A stretch of 64,000 bases of DNA from Sequoia sempervirens (GCA_007258455.2 VDFB02270651.1:700162217-700226216); one strand, 5' to 3'. Numbered from the stretch's first letter, positions 46,266 through 59,580 are shown. Translations and numbers: made by a program. The notes: generated by a model not told the origin, from the letters alone.

Positions 46266-46669
46266 TATTGGTGTAAATAGTGGCTTTATCAAACTAGTTA
46301 GCTAATAACCTACCTAGGATATTCTTATTCACATTTCTTAAGTCTCCACTTAGATACTTCTAGAGCTTTGTCTCACCTCATGTGGTTGAGACATGTGTCC
46401 TCACTTTGTGAGACACCTCTTGCATATACAATTTCCACTCATAGAACACTTTTCATGTGAGTTAATAGGTATTCCATCATTGGATGGGTAGTCAATCATT
46501 GTGTTCGACTTTCCTACCTTCACCACCTTTCCTATATATGCAAGGTTTCTATGTACATTTAAATCATCTCTTGTATCAAATCTTTGATAATATCAATTAG
46601 GCTTATCATGTGCATTTATTTTATTGAAATTTATTGGTTTTTTAATTTATGATATTGGAAATCATAACA
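46266..46669 (+). repeat. Element F 5' LTR
   Basis: Begins TATTGGTGTAAATAG (TG expected, as in the 3' LTR) and ends CATAACA. CCTATATATGC at 46529-46539 is a plausible TATA box and is conserved in the other LTR. Confidence 0.88.
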
Positions 46670-46682
46670 TGGTATCAGAGCC
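46670..46682 (+). promoter_or_regulatory. Element F primer binding site
   Basis: TGGTATCAGAGCC directly after the LTR, a perfect initiator-Met complement. Confidence 0.95.
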
Positions 46683-49120
46683 ATGATAGAAAAACCCTAC
46701 CCAAAATCTTGTACCTAGCCTAGTTAAGAGTCATTTTTTTTTATCTATGAGTTAATTTTGTCAAATTCTCTTTTCGTGCATGAATTATTCTCTCTAGTGT
46801 AAGATATTGTTTTTTGTTGCATTTTCATGTGTTCGTGGTTGCTAGAAGGTTGATTCACTTATGTATTACTAGAGGTTTGATCAAAGGAAATTTTTCTTTG
46901 AAGAAGGTCAGCATTGCATTACAAGCTAGTGTTTCATTGTCCATTGCCCATTCAGTTGAGTTATGGAGGCCATGAATTATCTTGTGGAGGTGACATGACA
47001 CCATAGAGAGGAGGCCCACACATTATTAGATTCCCACATATTTTAGGAAAATCATTTCACAATATGTGTTAGGCACTGTGATCCCTTTGTGACTAGAAAA
47101 GAGCATGAAACAACCCATGATCTGTGTGTCCTTTTCATGTGGAAATTTGTTGGAAAGGAATTGAAATCACATCACAAATTGCAAGAAAAGGCATGATTTC
47201 TTTTTTTTAGACATGTGCCATGGTAGCTTGCAACAAGGTAGATTTTGGAGGTCATGAGTTATGATAGAGGTTGACCTATGTGTGAGTGTGATCATAGTGA
47301 AAGGAAGGTGTGAGTAGATATGTTCCCACATAGGCTGAGTCTCCACATGGTCTCTCACATGCCCCAACGAACTCCCACATGCAACTAAAAAATCCCTCAC
47401 AACAACAATCATCCAATTGCACAACTTCATGTACTTTACTTGTACATTCACTCCTTGCAAGATCACCCAAGCCAATAGGTCACATGCCTTCTTCTACTTG
47501 CATACACATAGCCTTACAATGGATTTTGTGCCACTTACATTGGTCAATGGCCCTTTATTTTACTTGAGCAGTGGCCTTTGAATTGACCTCTCCTCTTTGG
47601 CATGACACACGACATATTTTATGGGATGCTTATTTCATTCAATGGACAACAACTTGATCTAGTTATCCACATGTGACCTCTCTCCATCGATCTCCCATGA
47701 CTTGTTCAACTCCCACCTCAAAGGAAGTTTGGTTAAAGAGTTTTTTGACATTAATATTGTATGATTAGCCCTTATGCTAATAAAATTTATTTTAATCATA
47801 GAAATTTATTCAACCACTAGTGGTCAGTTTTTAAACCATCAATATTTTATGCTAACCCCTAGTGGTTAGACTTAAAACTGCCAGTTCTTCTCAAGAGCTT
47901 GTAAAGGGGGAGTTGTTTTTTCATTTTGGCATAACTTTCAAACAAGAATTCAAATTTTTTATTGTCAATAGTTGATGGAAAGATATTTTTGTTCTAGAGA
48001 CTTTCATATTGAGATAATTTAAAAATTGTGTTATTTAACACATATTTTATCTCCTCATTAGAAAAGGAAAACTTTAAGTTTCTAATTGCAAATTAAGAAA
48101 ATACGATTATTGTAACTTTTGATTAGATACTCAAATCGAGTATTGGTTTTTCGAAAGTGAATATCAATTTCCCATTTCATTGAAAATGATATCACTTAAT
48201 TATAAATTGTCATTATTTGTTCCATTAAAAATTTGTTATATGCACTAAAAAATATAAAGTTCCAATTTAGGAGGGATCAAATATTGAATCAAGGGGGGTT
48301 GTCTTGAGTTGTGCCTTTGAGAACTTTCATGAATCATGTTGTCAGCACTTCCACATTTATCTTAATTCATTTGATTTAGCACTAATCAATTAGGTTTAGG
48401 GTGTTTTGAGTAGTGTCATTGAGCACTTCCATGAGTTGTGTCTAGAATACTTCCATACTTCTTTCCATATTTTCAATTGGGAGGATCTAATTACATTAAG
48501 AGGTGTATCTTGATTTGTGCCTTTGAGCACTTCTTTATTTCTCTTAATTATTTTCTTCCTATACAAAAACATTACATAGTCTCACTCAGACATCTCATGA
48601 GACACCATCATTTGGAGATGAACAAAGTAGTCCTTTGACATGCATTATGATCTCATCACCTATTACTACATCCAAATTCAAAGTTGGTTCCTTGAGAACT
48701 TCTAGTGATTTTGTGCACTAGGATTTCATCTTCCACATTGTAGATTTGGAAGGAAGACACTATTGAGGACATCAATCTTCTTTTTATGTTAGTTCTTTCT
48801 ATATCATAGTTCAGAGGTGCTTCAGTGATAAAATCCAAATATTCTTTATAGCAAGGCTTCACATCACTTCTTTGGTACCTATTCTACATCAATATTCATA
48901 TGGAGAATTTGAGCAACATTTAGAGACGTCATCATCGTCTTATGGGGGGCTACATAGTCTCGCTTCATTATATCATCTCTTTTTGGAGAGGATTTTTGTT
49001 CCCATTAAGTTTTCTCCTTTACTCTATTTTATAAGAGATTGTATTGTACATGGGTACCTAACATAGCTAGTAACTGAGACCCATCAACGTCTTGCATACA
49101 TTACTCCCCAAGTTACACTT
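46683..49120 (+). other. Element F non-coding interior
   Basis: No copia Gag, protease, integrase or RT motif. Short frames such as 47167-47475 (-) and 48438-48638 (+) have no recognisable domain. The 3' end shares a UTR block with copia A. Confidence 0.7.
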
Positions 49121-49129
49121 AAGGGGGGT
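49121..49129 (+). promoter_or_regulatory. Element F polypurine tract
   Basis: AAGGGGGGT immediately before the 3' LTR start TGTTGGTAT. Confidence 0.88.
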
Positions 49130-49524
49130 TGTTGGTATAAATAGTGACTTTATCATACTAGTTATCTAATAACCTACCTAAGAGAGTCATATTCACATTT
49201 CTTAAGTCTCCACTTAGGGACTTCTAGAAATTTTTCTCACCTCATGTGGTTGAGACCTGTGTTCTCACTTTGTGAGACACCTCTTGCATATACACTTTCT
49301 ACTCATATTGTGAGTTAACAAGTGTTCCATCATTGGAGGGGTGGTCAGTCACTATATTTGACTTGCCTACCTTCACCACCTTGCCTATATATGCAAGGTT
49401 TCTATGTACAATTGAATAATCTCTTGTATCAACTCTTTGATAATACATTTAGGCTTATTATCATGTGCATGTATTTTGTGGAAGTTTCTTGGTTTCTTTC
49501 TTTATGATCTTGGAAATCATAACA
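49130..49524 (+). repeat. Element F 3' LTR
   Basis: 395 bp, pairing with 46266-46669 and followed by AGCAT. Confidence 0.9.
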
Positions 49525-49529
49525 AGCAT

Positions 49530-49924
49530 TTAATTAGTAAGCTTCTTCATCTCTTGTAGGAACATGGTTGAAATAAGGAATTTTTTATACTAATAATGCT
49601 CATACCTCAAGCATAGTTGACAAGAGGAATGTATTTATCTTTGGAGATTAATGTTGCTTAATTTTCTCTACAAAAGTTATTTTTGAGTGTTAACAAATTA
49701 ATGCTAGGTATTGCACAATGTTGTTGCATGATTAGTAATGACTTGATTTTTGAGGAATAAAGTAAAGGCTTATGATAATAATTTGAGTGTTTAATATAAA
49801 AATCAAGTTGAAAAGGTATGTTATAATGGTGAGTAACTGAGGCCATTTATAGGAGTCGGGTTCATTAGCAACAAAGGATAACATGCTAGTAAGAGAATGA
49901 TGTTTGAGGCTTACATTTACATTG
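49530..49924. other. Unassigned AT-rich sequence
   Basis: I see no ORF or repeat. It borders the long direct repeat, and its equivalent next to the right copy would lie beyond element E, where I could not find it. Confidence 0.4.
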
Positions 49925-52725
49925 GATCCTTATGCATTTTGTACCACAATAGCTTTTATGAGCACTAAGAAGTTGGAACATATTGTTTTGATAGATTAAA
50001 ATAAGTCATCATGGGAATGTCTTTGCTTTTTCTATTATTCCATTTGGGAGTTGTGTTAGAATTTTGGGCTCATGGCTTAAATATTTTGTAGTTTCTTTGT
50101 TTAATATTGGTTATGTAATTAGTTTCCACTTAAGCTAATCTTCCTTTACCTTCAAAGAATGGGGACTTAGTTATTACCCCATCACATGATTGTAATATTA
50201 TTTTCCTCTTGGGTATAAAATTGGGTAGATATAATATATCATATTTTATTTATATAACAATAGATTTATATTAGTGACATTATTTAAGTTTAAGTTTTAT
50301 AAAGTATATTTATAGTTTAGAAAAAATACATAAATTTGTGTATTTATCAATGTTAATGAGCTTAAGACTCAAGCTCATTAAGATCACCATCATTAGTTTA
50401 TAAATTAGCATCTAACAATATGAATATTATTGAAAGGGAACAAATAATACCTTTTGAATTTTTTAGTAGAATAACTCCAACTTATCTATATTTAATCTTG
50501 AATTTATTTTAATAACAATAAGTTCAACACTTATTTGAATCAAAGCACTTGAAATGACCATTCTCACCCTAGGAAGATTTCAATAGTCTTAGCTCTCATA
50601 GCTATGACACACTCCAAGAGGAAACAATTTGTATTTAGAACACATGTAAAACATGCACAATAGAACAAACACTCAACAAGCTCTAACAAGGATAATTCCT
50701 AACGTACTAGTATGTACCTCGTGTTGGACACACTCTTGTGTCCCTTCTTTGATGCCTACAATCCATCAAAACTATCTTCTTCCTTGAATGATCTTCCTAC
50801 CCTTTCCAAGCTCACTACTTTATATAACCTTTAAGGGGTGGTTTCCAAAACATCGTACCCTTTTACAAAGGTTGTCTTTAATTATTATCTAATAATACAT
50901 TATTCCTCCCTTTTAAAAGAGCTTTTATAAATACTTTTTATTAATCTCTCTTTTAGTATCCTTTATTTTTCGATCTCCTTTTAATAATAAAATCTTTTTC
51001 ACTTAAAAAAACTTTATCAATTCTTATATTTAGTACTAAGGTCCATTGTTTTGTTGTTCCTAAACAATTGTCTTTATCTTATTTCGTAATCTCATATGCA
51101 TGGTTTTGCCTTTTAAAACTTATATTTTTGTGTATCGATGTTGCTACCTTTATAACCTATGTAGCTATCTTCTCCACAATTGTATTACTATAGTTCTAAA
51201 CTATTATTTTGAAGCCTTATTTATGCTCATTTTTATTCATTGTTAAATTGTTTTATATCAATATAAATATAATATAATATAAATATATACTTTTTTACCA
51301 TTACAATTACAATAAATTATTTATTTTAATTTCTATCTAATCAATATTAATCATGTCACAACATCATAAATTTTATAAGAAAAATTCTTTAATTAATTAT
51401 CACATATTTTTTACTATACATTATTTTGATCAAAACCTCTTTAATTAATTAATTAACGAATAGGCTACATATATTGTGAGATTTGAGTCACACTACCATT
51501 TAAGGGTAAAGCTTCCAACTACATAATGATTTGACAACTAGATAGGAACATTGTATTTCTATTTGCAATATTTTTTGTCAATTTGATGGAAACTTTCTTT
51601 GTTCATTCGCATTGCTTTATGTTTTAAATCTGTTTACAAATATTTCATAATCAGATAATACTAAAGAAAAAATTAAATTTATCTAAGTTTATTTCATTCC
51701 ATTATTTAACACTTATTATTAATTGTTTAATCCAGCCACATACTCTCTAACATATTAACAATAAATATAATATTTTATATTACAGATAAATATGACTAAC
51801 ATAATTTTGATAGCAATGAATGCCCAATAAACATTACCCAAAAATTGGGAGAGATGCACTTTTCAACTTACAATATTAATATTATAATCACTCAAATTAA
51901 AATACCCAAACGACAATATCACACAACTGGGAGATGCCGTGTTTGTATACAATGAATCAAAATTTATATTTTCATATCCTCCAAATTAACTAGATTTCAC
52001 GCATCAAACGCCTGCTGCCGTCCTATATATTAAAAACCCAATACACAGTCATATATATACATATAATTATTCAATAAATAAAATAAAATAGGATTCAAAA
52101 TTGATATGATATTTTTTAGATAGATGTTTTTAAGATACGGTTTAGTCATTTTGTATGAAGCATTCAATTTAATAATAATAATTGATATATTTTTGTGTTA
52201 TAGTTTGTTTATATAAAATAAAATAACAAATTTATATATATAATTTAATTGATGAAGATAATAATATATTTTTTAATTACATCATCTACTAAATTTTTTT
52301 TTTGAAAGTATAATTTATCTAATTATAATAATTAAATTAAAAACTAACTTCTAATTTAAATATATATTCTTTAAATAAAAACAAAAACAAGATTAATTTA
52401 CATAATATAAATTATCATTAAATTTAATAAAATTTTAAATATATTATATTAATTTAACTTTTAAATATTGAATATTAAAATTCGATAGTAACGTTTATCT
52501 GTAAGTAAAAAATAAATAAACTCCTAAAGATCCAATGGTTTAAAGAAATGTATTTATGATACCTAAATTTTCGATCCACACGTTCTTTTGATTGTAATTA
52601 GATTCCACTCCATGTGCTGAGGACGGCCAAAAAGTTTGAAGGATCAATTCCTAAATTTAATATCCCTAAAGCTGACCTTTGTATACAAATGCTAATTTTC
52701 ATTGAGTTTTGGATAACGTTAAAGA

Positions 52726-52803
<78 letters not shown>

Positions 52804-53064
52804 TTTTATGTTTAGATATGTATTTTTCTATTAAATTTATTGTTTGATTTTCTTATGTCAATTTTATTGGTGTAGAATTAATTTCACATTCATATATTTT
52901 ACTTTCAAATTTTAAAATCAAATTTAAATTTTGTCAATTTTATTTTGATTGTGATTTGATTTGATATACATTTTACATGATTCATTATAAGGATCTTTCA
53001 ATTGAACACTAAAAAGAACCTATATCTAATCACCATTCTAATGCATTTGCATGGTCAAAGTTTA
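49925..53064. repeat. Long direct repeat H, copy 1
   Basis: From GATCCTTATGCATTTTG onward this matches 60897-64000 in the same orientation to the end of the window, with scattered substitutions and small indels. Minus-strand TTATATAAAG (about 50817-50827) and plus-strand CCTATATATTAAAAA (about 52023) are possible TATA boxes. No ORF beyond a TA-run artefact. It could be one LTR of a very large element or a segmental duplication; no primer site or polypurine tract was found to decide. Confidence 0.85.
52729..52801. repeat. (TA)n microsatellite in H copy 1
   Basis: About 36 uninterrupted TA units. The same position in copy 2 (63669-63737) also holds a TA run of similar length. Confidence 0.98.
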
Positions 53065-53869
53065 CTATTCTTGATCATTTGTACAACCATATAGATAGTT
53101 CAATAAAATAAAATGAGTGCATAACCTAGATCAAGCTAAAGATAGTTCAAATAAAATGAGTGCATAACAATCTTGTTAATACAAAACTTTTTTTTTTGAA
53201 TGGCCAGGATTTAATATTGTATGAATGGTAGAGATTGATTGAGAGTGAGTGGAAAATCTTGATAGGCTAAAAATAGTCAAATAGTCAAAAAAGAATTATG
53301 TCCATTTTTTAGTAGGCTCTAAAATGGGTGAGGCTAATTAGTTATTTTTATCTATTTTAGCTAATTAGTTGTGGGTAGATTAAAAATAGGAGGGAATAGA
53401 GGAGTTACGATGAAATATGAGTGGAAAATTAGATTTTTGTTATTTGTAGATAAATAAGTGAAAATAGATTCAATTATTTATTTTAAAATAAATGAATGAG
53501 AATTAGTCTAACTAACTAAATAATGTGAAATATTTAATTAATTAGTGGTGGTGAGTGAAAAGAGGAATTAACATGATAATGAGAAAATGTCAACACCCTA
53601 GTAAGATGGAATGTTAGAGGTAGTGAAATTTAAGTGTTTATGATTCACCAACTTCCTTAAGATATTTCTAAATACCACTAGCCCTTAACAGTGAGTGGAG
53701 AGTAAACTTTAAGGTAAACTAAAGAGCAAAAGTGTGATTTTTACTTGGATATCAAAACCATAAGCCACATGTCCAATATATGCTCACAAAAGCAACCTAT
53801 ATTTGTGAAATTGACCAAAAGTAAAGAAGATTGGCTATTTTGATTCAAAGCCAAAATATAGACAATAAA
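53065..53869. other. Unassigned sequence left of element E
   Basis: Contains a short local duplication of GATAGTTCAAATAAAATGAG (about 53094-53169) and AT-rich sequence. No ORF. Whether the H repeat or the truncated end of E extends into it cannot be told. Confidence 0.4.
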
Positions 53870-55719
53870 CATTTAGTTCCATCTTTAAGATAATCAAATT
53901 TTAGATCCACATTAAAGGTGTTCATCTTCATTGTTCTTAAACTCCAAGCTTGATATTTAGTTACATCATTTTGTGGATCAAGGGGTGGGATGAAGGTGTT
54001 TTGCGGTGGTTCATTTGTCAACGAGATGGGTGGATTGGTTGGTGAGTTGATTTATGGTATTTGCACATTTTTTTGCACCAAATATGCTTGTCATTGTTGT
54101 CATACCAACAACGCTTTTTGTTGGTCTTGTTGTTGCTGCGCTAATAGTGCCTGTTGTTGAGCTGCTAGTTGGGATGCTTCTTGCTACTCTTGGTATTGTT
54201 TTAGCACTTGCTGATATGTTTGGTGCTAGGATGTGTGTTATTGTGCGAGATATTATGCTTGTTCCTATGCTTGTTGAGCTTGGTATTGGGCTTGAGCTTG
54301 TGCTTGAGCCTGAACCTGGGCTTATGCTTGTTGGGAAGCTTCTTGTTGTTGTTGATGTTGCAATAAGGCTTGGGCTTGTGTAACCTATTGTTCTTGTTGC
54401 ACTTGTTGTGCTTGGTATGTGGCTTGAGTGGCTTGTGTTGCTTGTGCTTCTTGAGCGGCTTGCACGGCTTGAGCGGTTTGCACTGCTTGAGTGGCTTGAG
54501 CGACATGTGCTACTTGAGTGGCTTGTTGTGTAACTTGTCAGTTTTGGATTTGCTGAAGTTCCTTTTGATAGGAAACTTGTTGAGCATATTTTAGTGCAAT
54601 GCTATATTGATTTGATGTATTTGAGTTTGGTGGCGGTGGTGGTGGAAGTGGATTTGGAATGGTGCTTGTTGTGGTGATGAGAGGCATCGTCGTATTGATG
54701 AGTGGGTTTTGAGTGGTGGATGGTGCGATTGATATGCTTGGTCCTTGTGAGACCATGTTTTGAGATGTTTGTGGGATGGTTGATGATGTGGTGATTGCCT
54801 GTGTGGTTTCCATCTGTTGTTGCGATGTCGATGACAAGATGGAAGAATTCTATATGATATTTTGATTAATGATCAGAGGGTTGATTTGATTTTGTTGATT
54901 TCCATTTGGTAAAGGGGGAAGTCCTAAATCGAGAGGTGATGTGGATATTGATGGAAATGGTGGAAGTGGTGGAAATGTGAGTTGCATACTCCCTTAAGGA
55001 AGTGATGAAGATGCAGTGTCAAAGATGCCTCTTGGTCCAAATAAGTCTCCTTCTCCTTGTGAGGTTGTGGGGAGAGAAGTTTGAGGTGTTGCACGAAAGG
55101 ATGATGATGATGGCTCATTGGGATCATGGAAAGTGAGGGGAACATATGTATGTAATGGATTTTGGGGTAGTGTTTTCCCCAAGATAGTGTTTGCAGCCAA
55201 ATCTTGATTGTTTATGAGGGGATGTGTTTGTAATGAATTAAGAAATGCACTCCCCTTATTAACAATGGGTGGAGTTGGAGCAATGGATGATGTGATTTGT
55301 GGGATGTTTTGGGTGATGTTTTGGATTGGGGGTGTAGATGAAATTGGAGGCATGACCCCAAAATTTGGTTCCACAATGGTGCTCATATTGAAATAAAAAG
55401 GGAGTTTAGCCCCTTGTTTTGCTAATTCAAGCATGTATAGTGAGGGATTGAGTCTCATCATGATGTTCATAATTCTATGATTCTTAGGATTTTGGACCAT
55501 TTCGACAATCTCATCTTGTGTCATTTCAAAGGGATTATTGGTAAGATCCTCCACTTGAGCTTCCTCTTGAGAATTTTGTGATGATGAAGGAAAGTTAGTT
55601 AGAGGATTGTTTGATTCAACAGGATTCATTTCAGAATTTGTTTGACTTAAGTCACTTGAAGTGGATGTTTCTTTGTTGGCTTCCATGTTCCTCTTATGTT
55701 GAGATCTAGTTTGAACCAT
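53870..55719 (-). pseudogene. Element E Gag-like ORF with Gln/Ala-rich domain
   Basis: Starts MVQTRSQHKRNMEANKETST, a common opening for plant gypsy Gag. The N-terminal 240 residues are Ser/Thr/Asn/Pro-rich with PKNHRIMNIMMRLNPSLYML. A Pro-rich stretch (NPLPPPPPPN) follows, then about 150 residues dominated by Gln with Ala, Thr and Val (54540-54060; for example QAVQTAQAVQAAQEAQATQ). It ends in KYQAWSLRTMKMNTFNVDLK. The stops at 54994, about 54853, 54538 and at least eight in the Gln-rich part each stand where CAA, CAG or CGA would fit. No frame change is needed. Function beyond a Gag-like particle protein is unknown. Confidence 0.7.
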
Positions 55720-57811
55720 AAAATAGGGATCAATTTTTCAAGAATATGGGAGATGAATCTCTAATTCTTTGGATTGATCCAACTTTAGGTACAAAAGAGA
55801 AAATTTAGGATGTTTCAAGGATCAAAGGTGAAATGATGAAGATGTGTGTAAGATGGATGATGTGGATGATTTTAACTTTTTATAAGATCTTGAGGGGATG
55901 CTAGACTTTTAGGACTTTTTGTATGTTTGGATTTTGTTTGGATTTTTATTTGGATTTACCTTGATTTTATTTTGGGTTGCTTTGGTTTTGGATAAGGAAC
56001 AAATAGATCCCAAGATGTTGGATGTTATCTATGGGATAAACTTGCTCAAAGGATGATAATTTGACTAAGTGTAGGGAGAAGGATGTATCTACCCACACCT
56101 ACTCAAACAAGATGATAATTCAACTAATTATATGGAGAAGGATGCATCTACATATACCTAGCTAAACAAGATGATTTGATAATTTTGACTAAGCACATGA
56201 AGAAGGATGGATCTACACATACTTAGCCAAAGATGATTTGATGTTTTTGATTCAAGGTTTTTAAGGATTTTGATGATTTTGATTTGCCAAAAATCCTAGA
56301 ATGAAGGATGGTTTCAAGATTTTCAAGAGTTGATGGTGAGATGATTTTTGGTATGATGTTTGAAAGATGGATGAAAGATTTTAATTTTGACCCTATGTTT
56401 ACCTAAAAAGGCACTTGCTTACTAGACCTCGGTTTTGAAGAACATGATTTTCTCTAGACAAGGTGTGCAAATTCCCCAAAAAGATTTGGATTTTGTTGAC
56501 AAAAGAATTCATAGAAATTTGGATTATTTCTTGAAGCTCTTTTATAAAAGTTAAAAAGCAGTCTTCGTCTAAATTCGTATAGCATTGAGAGACATTTTTG
56601 GTGATCTTTTGGACTAAGAGATTTTACCTTTGGTTTCTTGATCTTGATCTTGCATGAAATCATTGGAGATGCATGTGTGGGATCCAATTATTTTTAGTCT
56701 TTGCTTAATGACTTCATTTTACCTCAAACACTTCTCAATTATCTTTTCAAACTAGATGTCCAATGTCTTAACTTCTTCTCATCCCAAAGTATATCATGTG
56801 GAACTTTGATGAAATCAAGGAAAGGGTTACCTATTGTTCACTTTAGTAAGCAAATTGAGATATAAATCCAAGTGTTTGGAAACCTCTAAGGATAAAATCC
56901 CAAGGGCAAGCAACAACACTCAAATTTGGTTAGTTGTATTTGCTTCCTAAAGGGTTTGAAGTTTTGATGACAATGTTAAATGTTTGTTTCCCAATGTTTA
57001 CGAACAAGCAAAGTGTTTTGTAACCAAGAAAAAGCATAATCCTATGGATATGAAAGACTGTATTTGTTGAGTCCCCACTTGGACAAGTCCTGCTACACTT
57101 ATTTTTAGTGAATGGTTAGATGCTTGACCCCACTGGCTCCCCTCACGACACCCACTTATATGGGGCAGCCAAGCATCAACACCCATGAAACTCCCATGGC
57201 ATCATTTCCATTTCTACTAAAAACCATAAAAGTGGGGGGCATATTCAAAACGACCATTCCTACACCAACAAATAGATAGGGATTTTGGCCTTTCTAAATA
57301 AGGGTTTTAATTCAAACTTTTCATTCATAGGGATTGATCCATGCAGCGAGAAACCATTTTTTCCCTTCTCGTTGGAACCAACCGCATGATATTGGCCTTT
57401 GTTCTAATATCCACACTTATATACCGATTGGAAATACACTTGGCTTTAGCGTGTTACCGGTTGGGTCATTCCCTTGGGTGAGTACTTTTTCCCACAAGGC
57501 AGGCCCTCTAGGATAAACAAAAATGGGCAAATAATATCTGTAACTCGATCAATCTTTGTTGCAACACAAAGAGAGAGAATATACACAATACCCTCCACTC
57601 ACACTCACAACATGTTTTGTTCAATTTTAGTCCCCAAAATGAAATGTGGAGGCAATCACTTTACCCAACTTAAGATCACCAAAAGGCCTTTTGATTCTCA
57701 AGATCACCATGAGGCGTGAGAGAAGTGCATACGTCCTTTCGATGGTATTACTTTGAGTAAGAAATTACAAAAAAAAGTAGCACTTGTTCATTTTAAGTCC
57801 ACAAAGCTATA
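55720..57811 (-). other. Element E leader, proximal part
   Basis: About 2.1 kb upstream of the Gag start in minus sense, without a convincing gene. The open frame at 56454-56687 (-) is Lys/Asn-rich and matches nothing I know. Short imperfect repeats of a GGATG...CTACACATAC type occur at 56040-56240. Confidence 0.5.
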
Positions 57812-58786
57812 GGGTGATCCCTCAAAGCTGGTTTATAATTTCTGGGAGATTCTAATTTTTGCTGAAATCACATATTTTTAGAAAATATAATGATTTAAGC
57901 CTTAAAAATTTTTATTTAAAGCATTCCAATTGAAGAGGGTTTGATCAAACTACCTTAGATCAAACTCTCTTGGATAGAACCCCACTAGTTTTAAACCATA
58001 CCTATAATGGAGTCTCCTTTACACCTATCAAAATGTTGATAAAAAACCACTTTTGATTTACCTTTTGGGGATCAAATGAATTCACTTAAAATTTATTTTT
58101 TGTAATTATGTAGTCCTTATTATAAGCTTCCCAAAAAGTATAATTTTAAATAAATTTAATTTTAATATTATATTTATTTTTTATTCTTGTGAATGTAGGT
58201 TTATCACCGAAAATCAAGCTCTTCGTTTGCACATGTGGAAAAATAGAAAATTATCAAAAATGAAACATATGAGTGCACTAGATATTGAAGTCCTTGATCC
58301 AACAAAATAAATAAATTGAATTTCAATACATACAAAAAGTTACGGTTATACCGCTATGTCCGAGTTGTAATTGGCTTGATTTTGAAACTTGATTAAAGAA
58401 AAATATTCAATAAAAAAATATCTAACCAAGTGGAAGCACTAGATATCGGAGTTAAAAATCTAAATTCGAAAGAATTAGAATTTTATCCTTCATGGAAAAA
58501 AAGTTATATGTTATACGGTAAGTGTCACTTTTTAAAAATGTTGTTTTCTGAAAAAAAACTAGTTTTCAAGGGAGATGGAAAAAGAAGTGAAATTTGATTC
58601 CAAAATTTTTAGAAAAAATATATTTAGAATCTACAGAAAAAATGTCACGAAACTCTAGTTTGCATCATCTTCATATTCCTCATGGTTTAGGCACTATAGG
58701 TTCCCGAAAGTGAAGATTTAGTTAAAAAAAAATATTTCAGTGTCCAGTTCAGCCAAAAATTGTAAACCACTATTGTGGGATGACCC
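57812..58786. mobile_element. TIR DNA element, copy 2
   Basis: 975 bp. Left end GGGTGATCCCTCAAAGCTGG and right end TAAACCACTATTGTGGGA followed by TGACCC are inverted repeats of about 24 bases with mismatches. TATA flanks both sides (57808-57811, 58787-58790). Matches copy 1 (1-962) throughout, in the same orientation. No ORF, so non-autonomous. Inserted in the leader of element E. Confidence 0.85.
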
Positions 58787-59580
58787 TATAATGACTTCTT
58801 TTTAAGCACCAAAGGAAATGTGAAAATTTTCCTTGTTCAATTGTTTATCCTCAAACCAAATCTAGTGAGTTTGTCCTAAAGTTCATTTTAGCCCTTTGTA
58901 ACAAGAAATTGAAATGTTATTTTTAGAGCTCAAAAGAAATCTAGTAGGACCTAAGCACATGAAAGATAAAAAACTTATAAAAGAAATTGTGAACTCTCTA
59001 GGAGTGTTGAGCAAACACTTGGTATTATGAGATAGTGATGTCATCATGCCTCTTTTCTCCTTCACCTTTGATAATTCCATCCTACAAGAAAATTAGTTAG
59101 ACCTGCAAAACATACGTCAGGAAAGCAAGTAATAACGCAAATGATCAAAATTGAAAAAGACACATATCATAAAAAATTGAACTTCACTTTTTACTTCCTT
59201 CCAACGGCAGAGTTTACACAGGTGTTGCTATTTGAAGAATCCAACGGTGCTATATGGCGCCACTTTTTAGTCAGCATCATTTTGCAATGAGGACAAAGAC
59301 TATGATTGCATCGCTATTTGGCCTAGCAGTGTAGTTTGGAATTTAAAAATTCTAGCACGTGAATATAGACCCAACAGTACAGTTTGAAAATTTGAATTCT
59401 GAGCGGGAACACTGGAGCGTCGCTATTTGGAGTTTTTAGCAGGCCTATATAGCGACATTGGGATGCCAGCGGGTCTACACTGCAACACTGGTTTGCAAGT
59501 GGTGGGGTTCTCTGTGGACACACAAAAGCAACAAAAAAACATAAAATTTGATGGAAAAACGTGATTTAAGCTTCTAGTCT
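58787..59580 (-). other. Element E leader, distal part
   Basis: About 800 bp between the TIR element and the primer site. It contains GC-richer stretches around 59220-59470 with repeated CGCTATTTGG and AGCGACATTGG-like words. No gene recognised. Confidence 0.5.

Larger units (their letters stand above)
46266..49524 (+). mobile_element. Element F: non-autonomous copia-like LTR retrotransposon
   Basis: 3259 bp with LTRs of 404 and 395 bp, a perfect initiator-Met primer site right after the first LTR, polypurine tract AAGGGGGGT, and target duplication AGCAT on both sides (46261-46265, 49525-49529). The 2.46-kb interior has no gag or pol motif in any frame. Near its 3' end (48976-49060) it holds CATCTCTTTTTGGAGAGG and AGTTTTCTCCTTTACTCT, closely matching the copia A 3' UTR at 8171-8270. 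It therefore looks like a deletion or recombinant derivative moved by copia enzymes in trans. Confidence 0.88.

Noticed and set aside
52614..52847. 77-codon ORF with an Ile-Tyr repeat
   Set aside because: Translation of a TA microsatellite.
54054..54594. Plus-strand Leu/Val-rich ORFs that look like membrane proteins
   Set aside because: Antisense of the Gln-rich Gag segment of element E.
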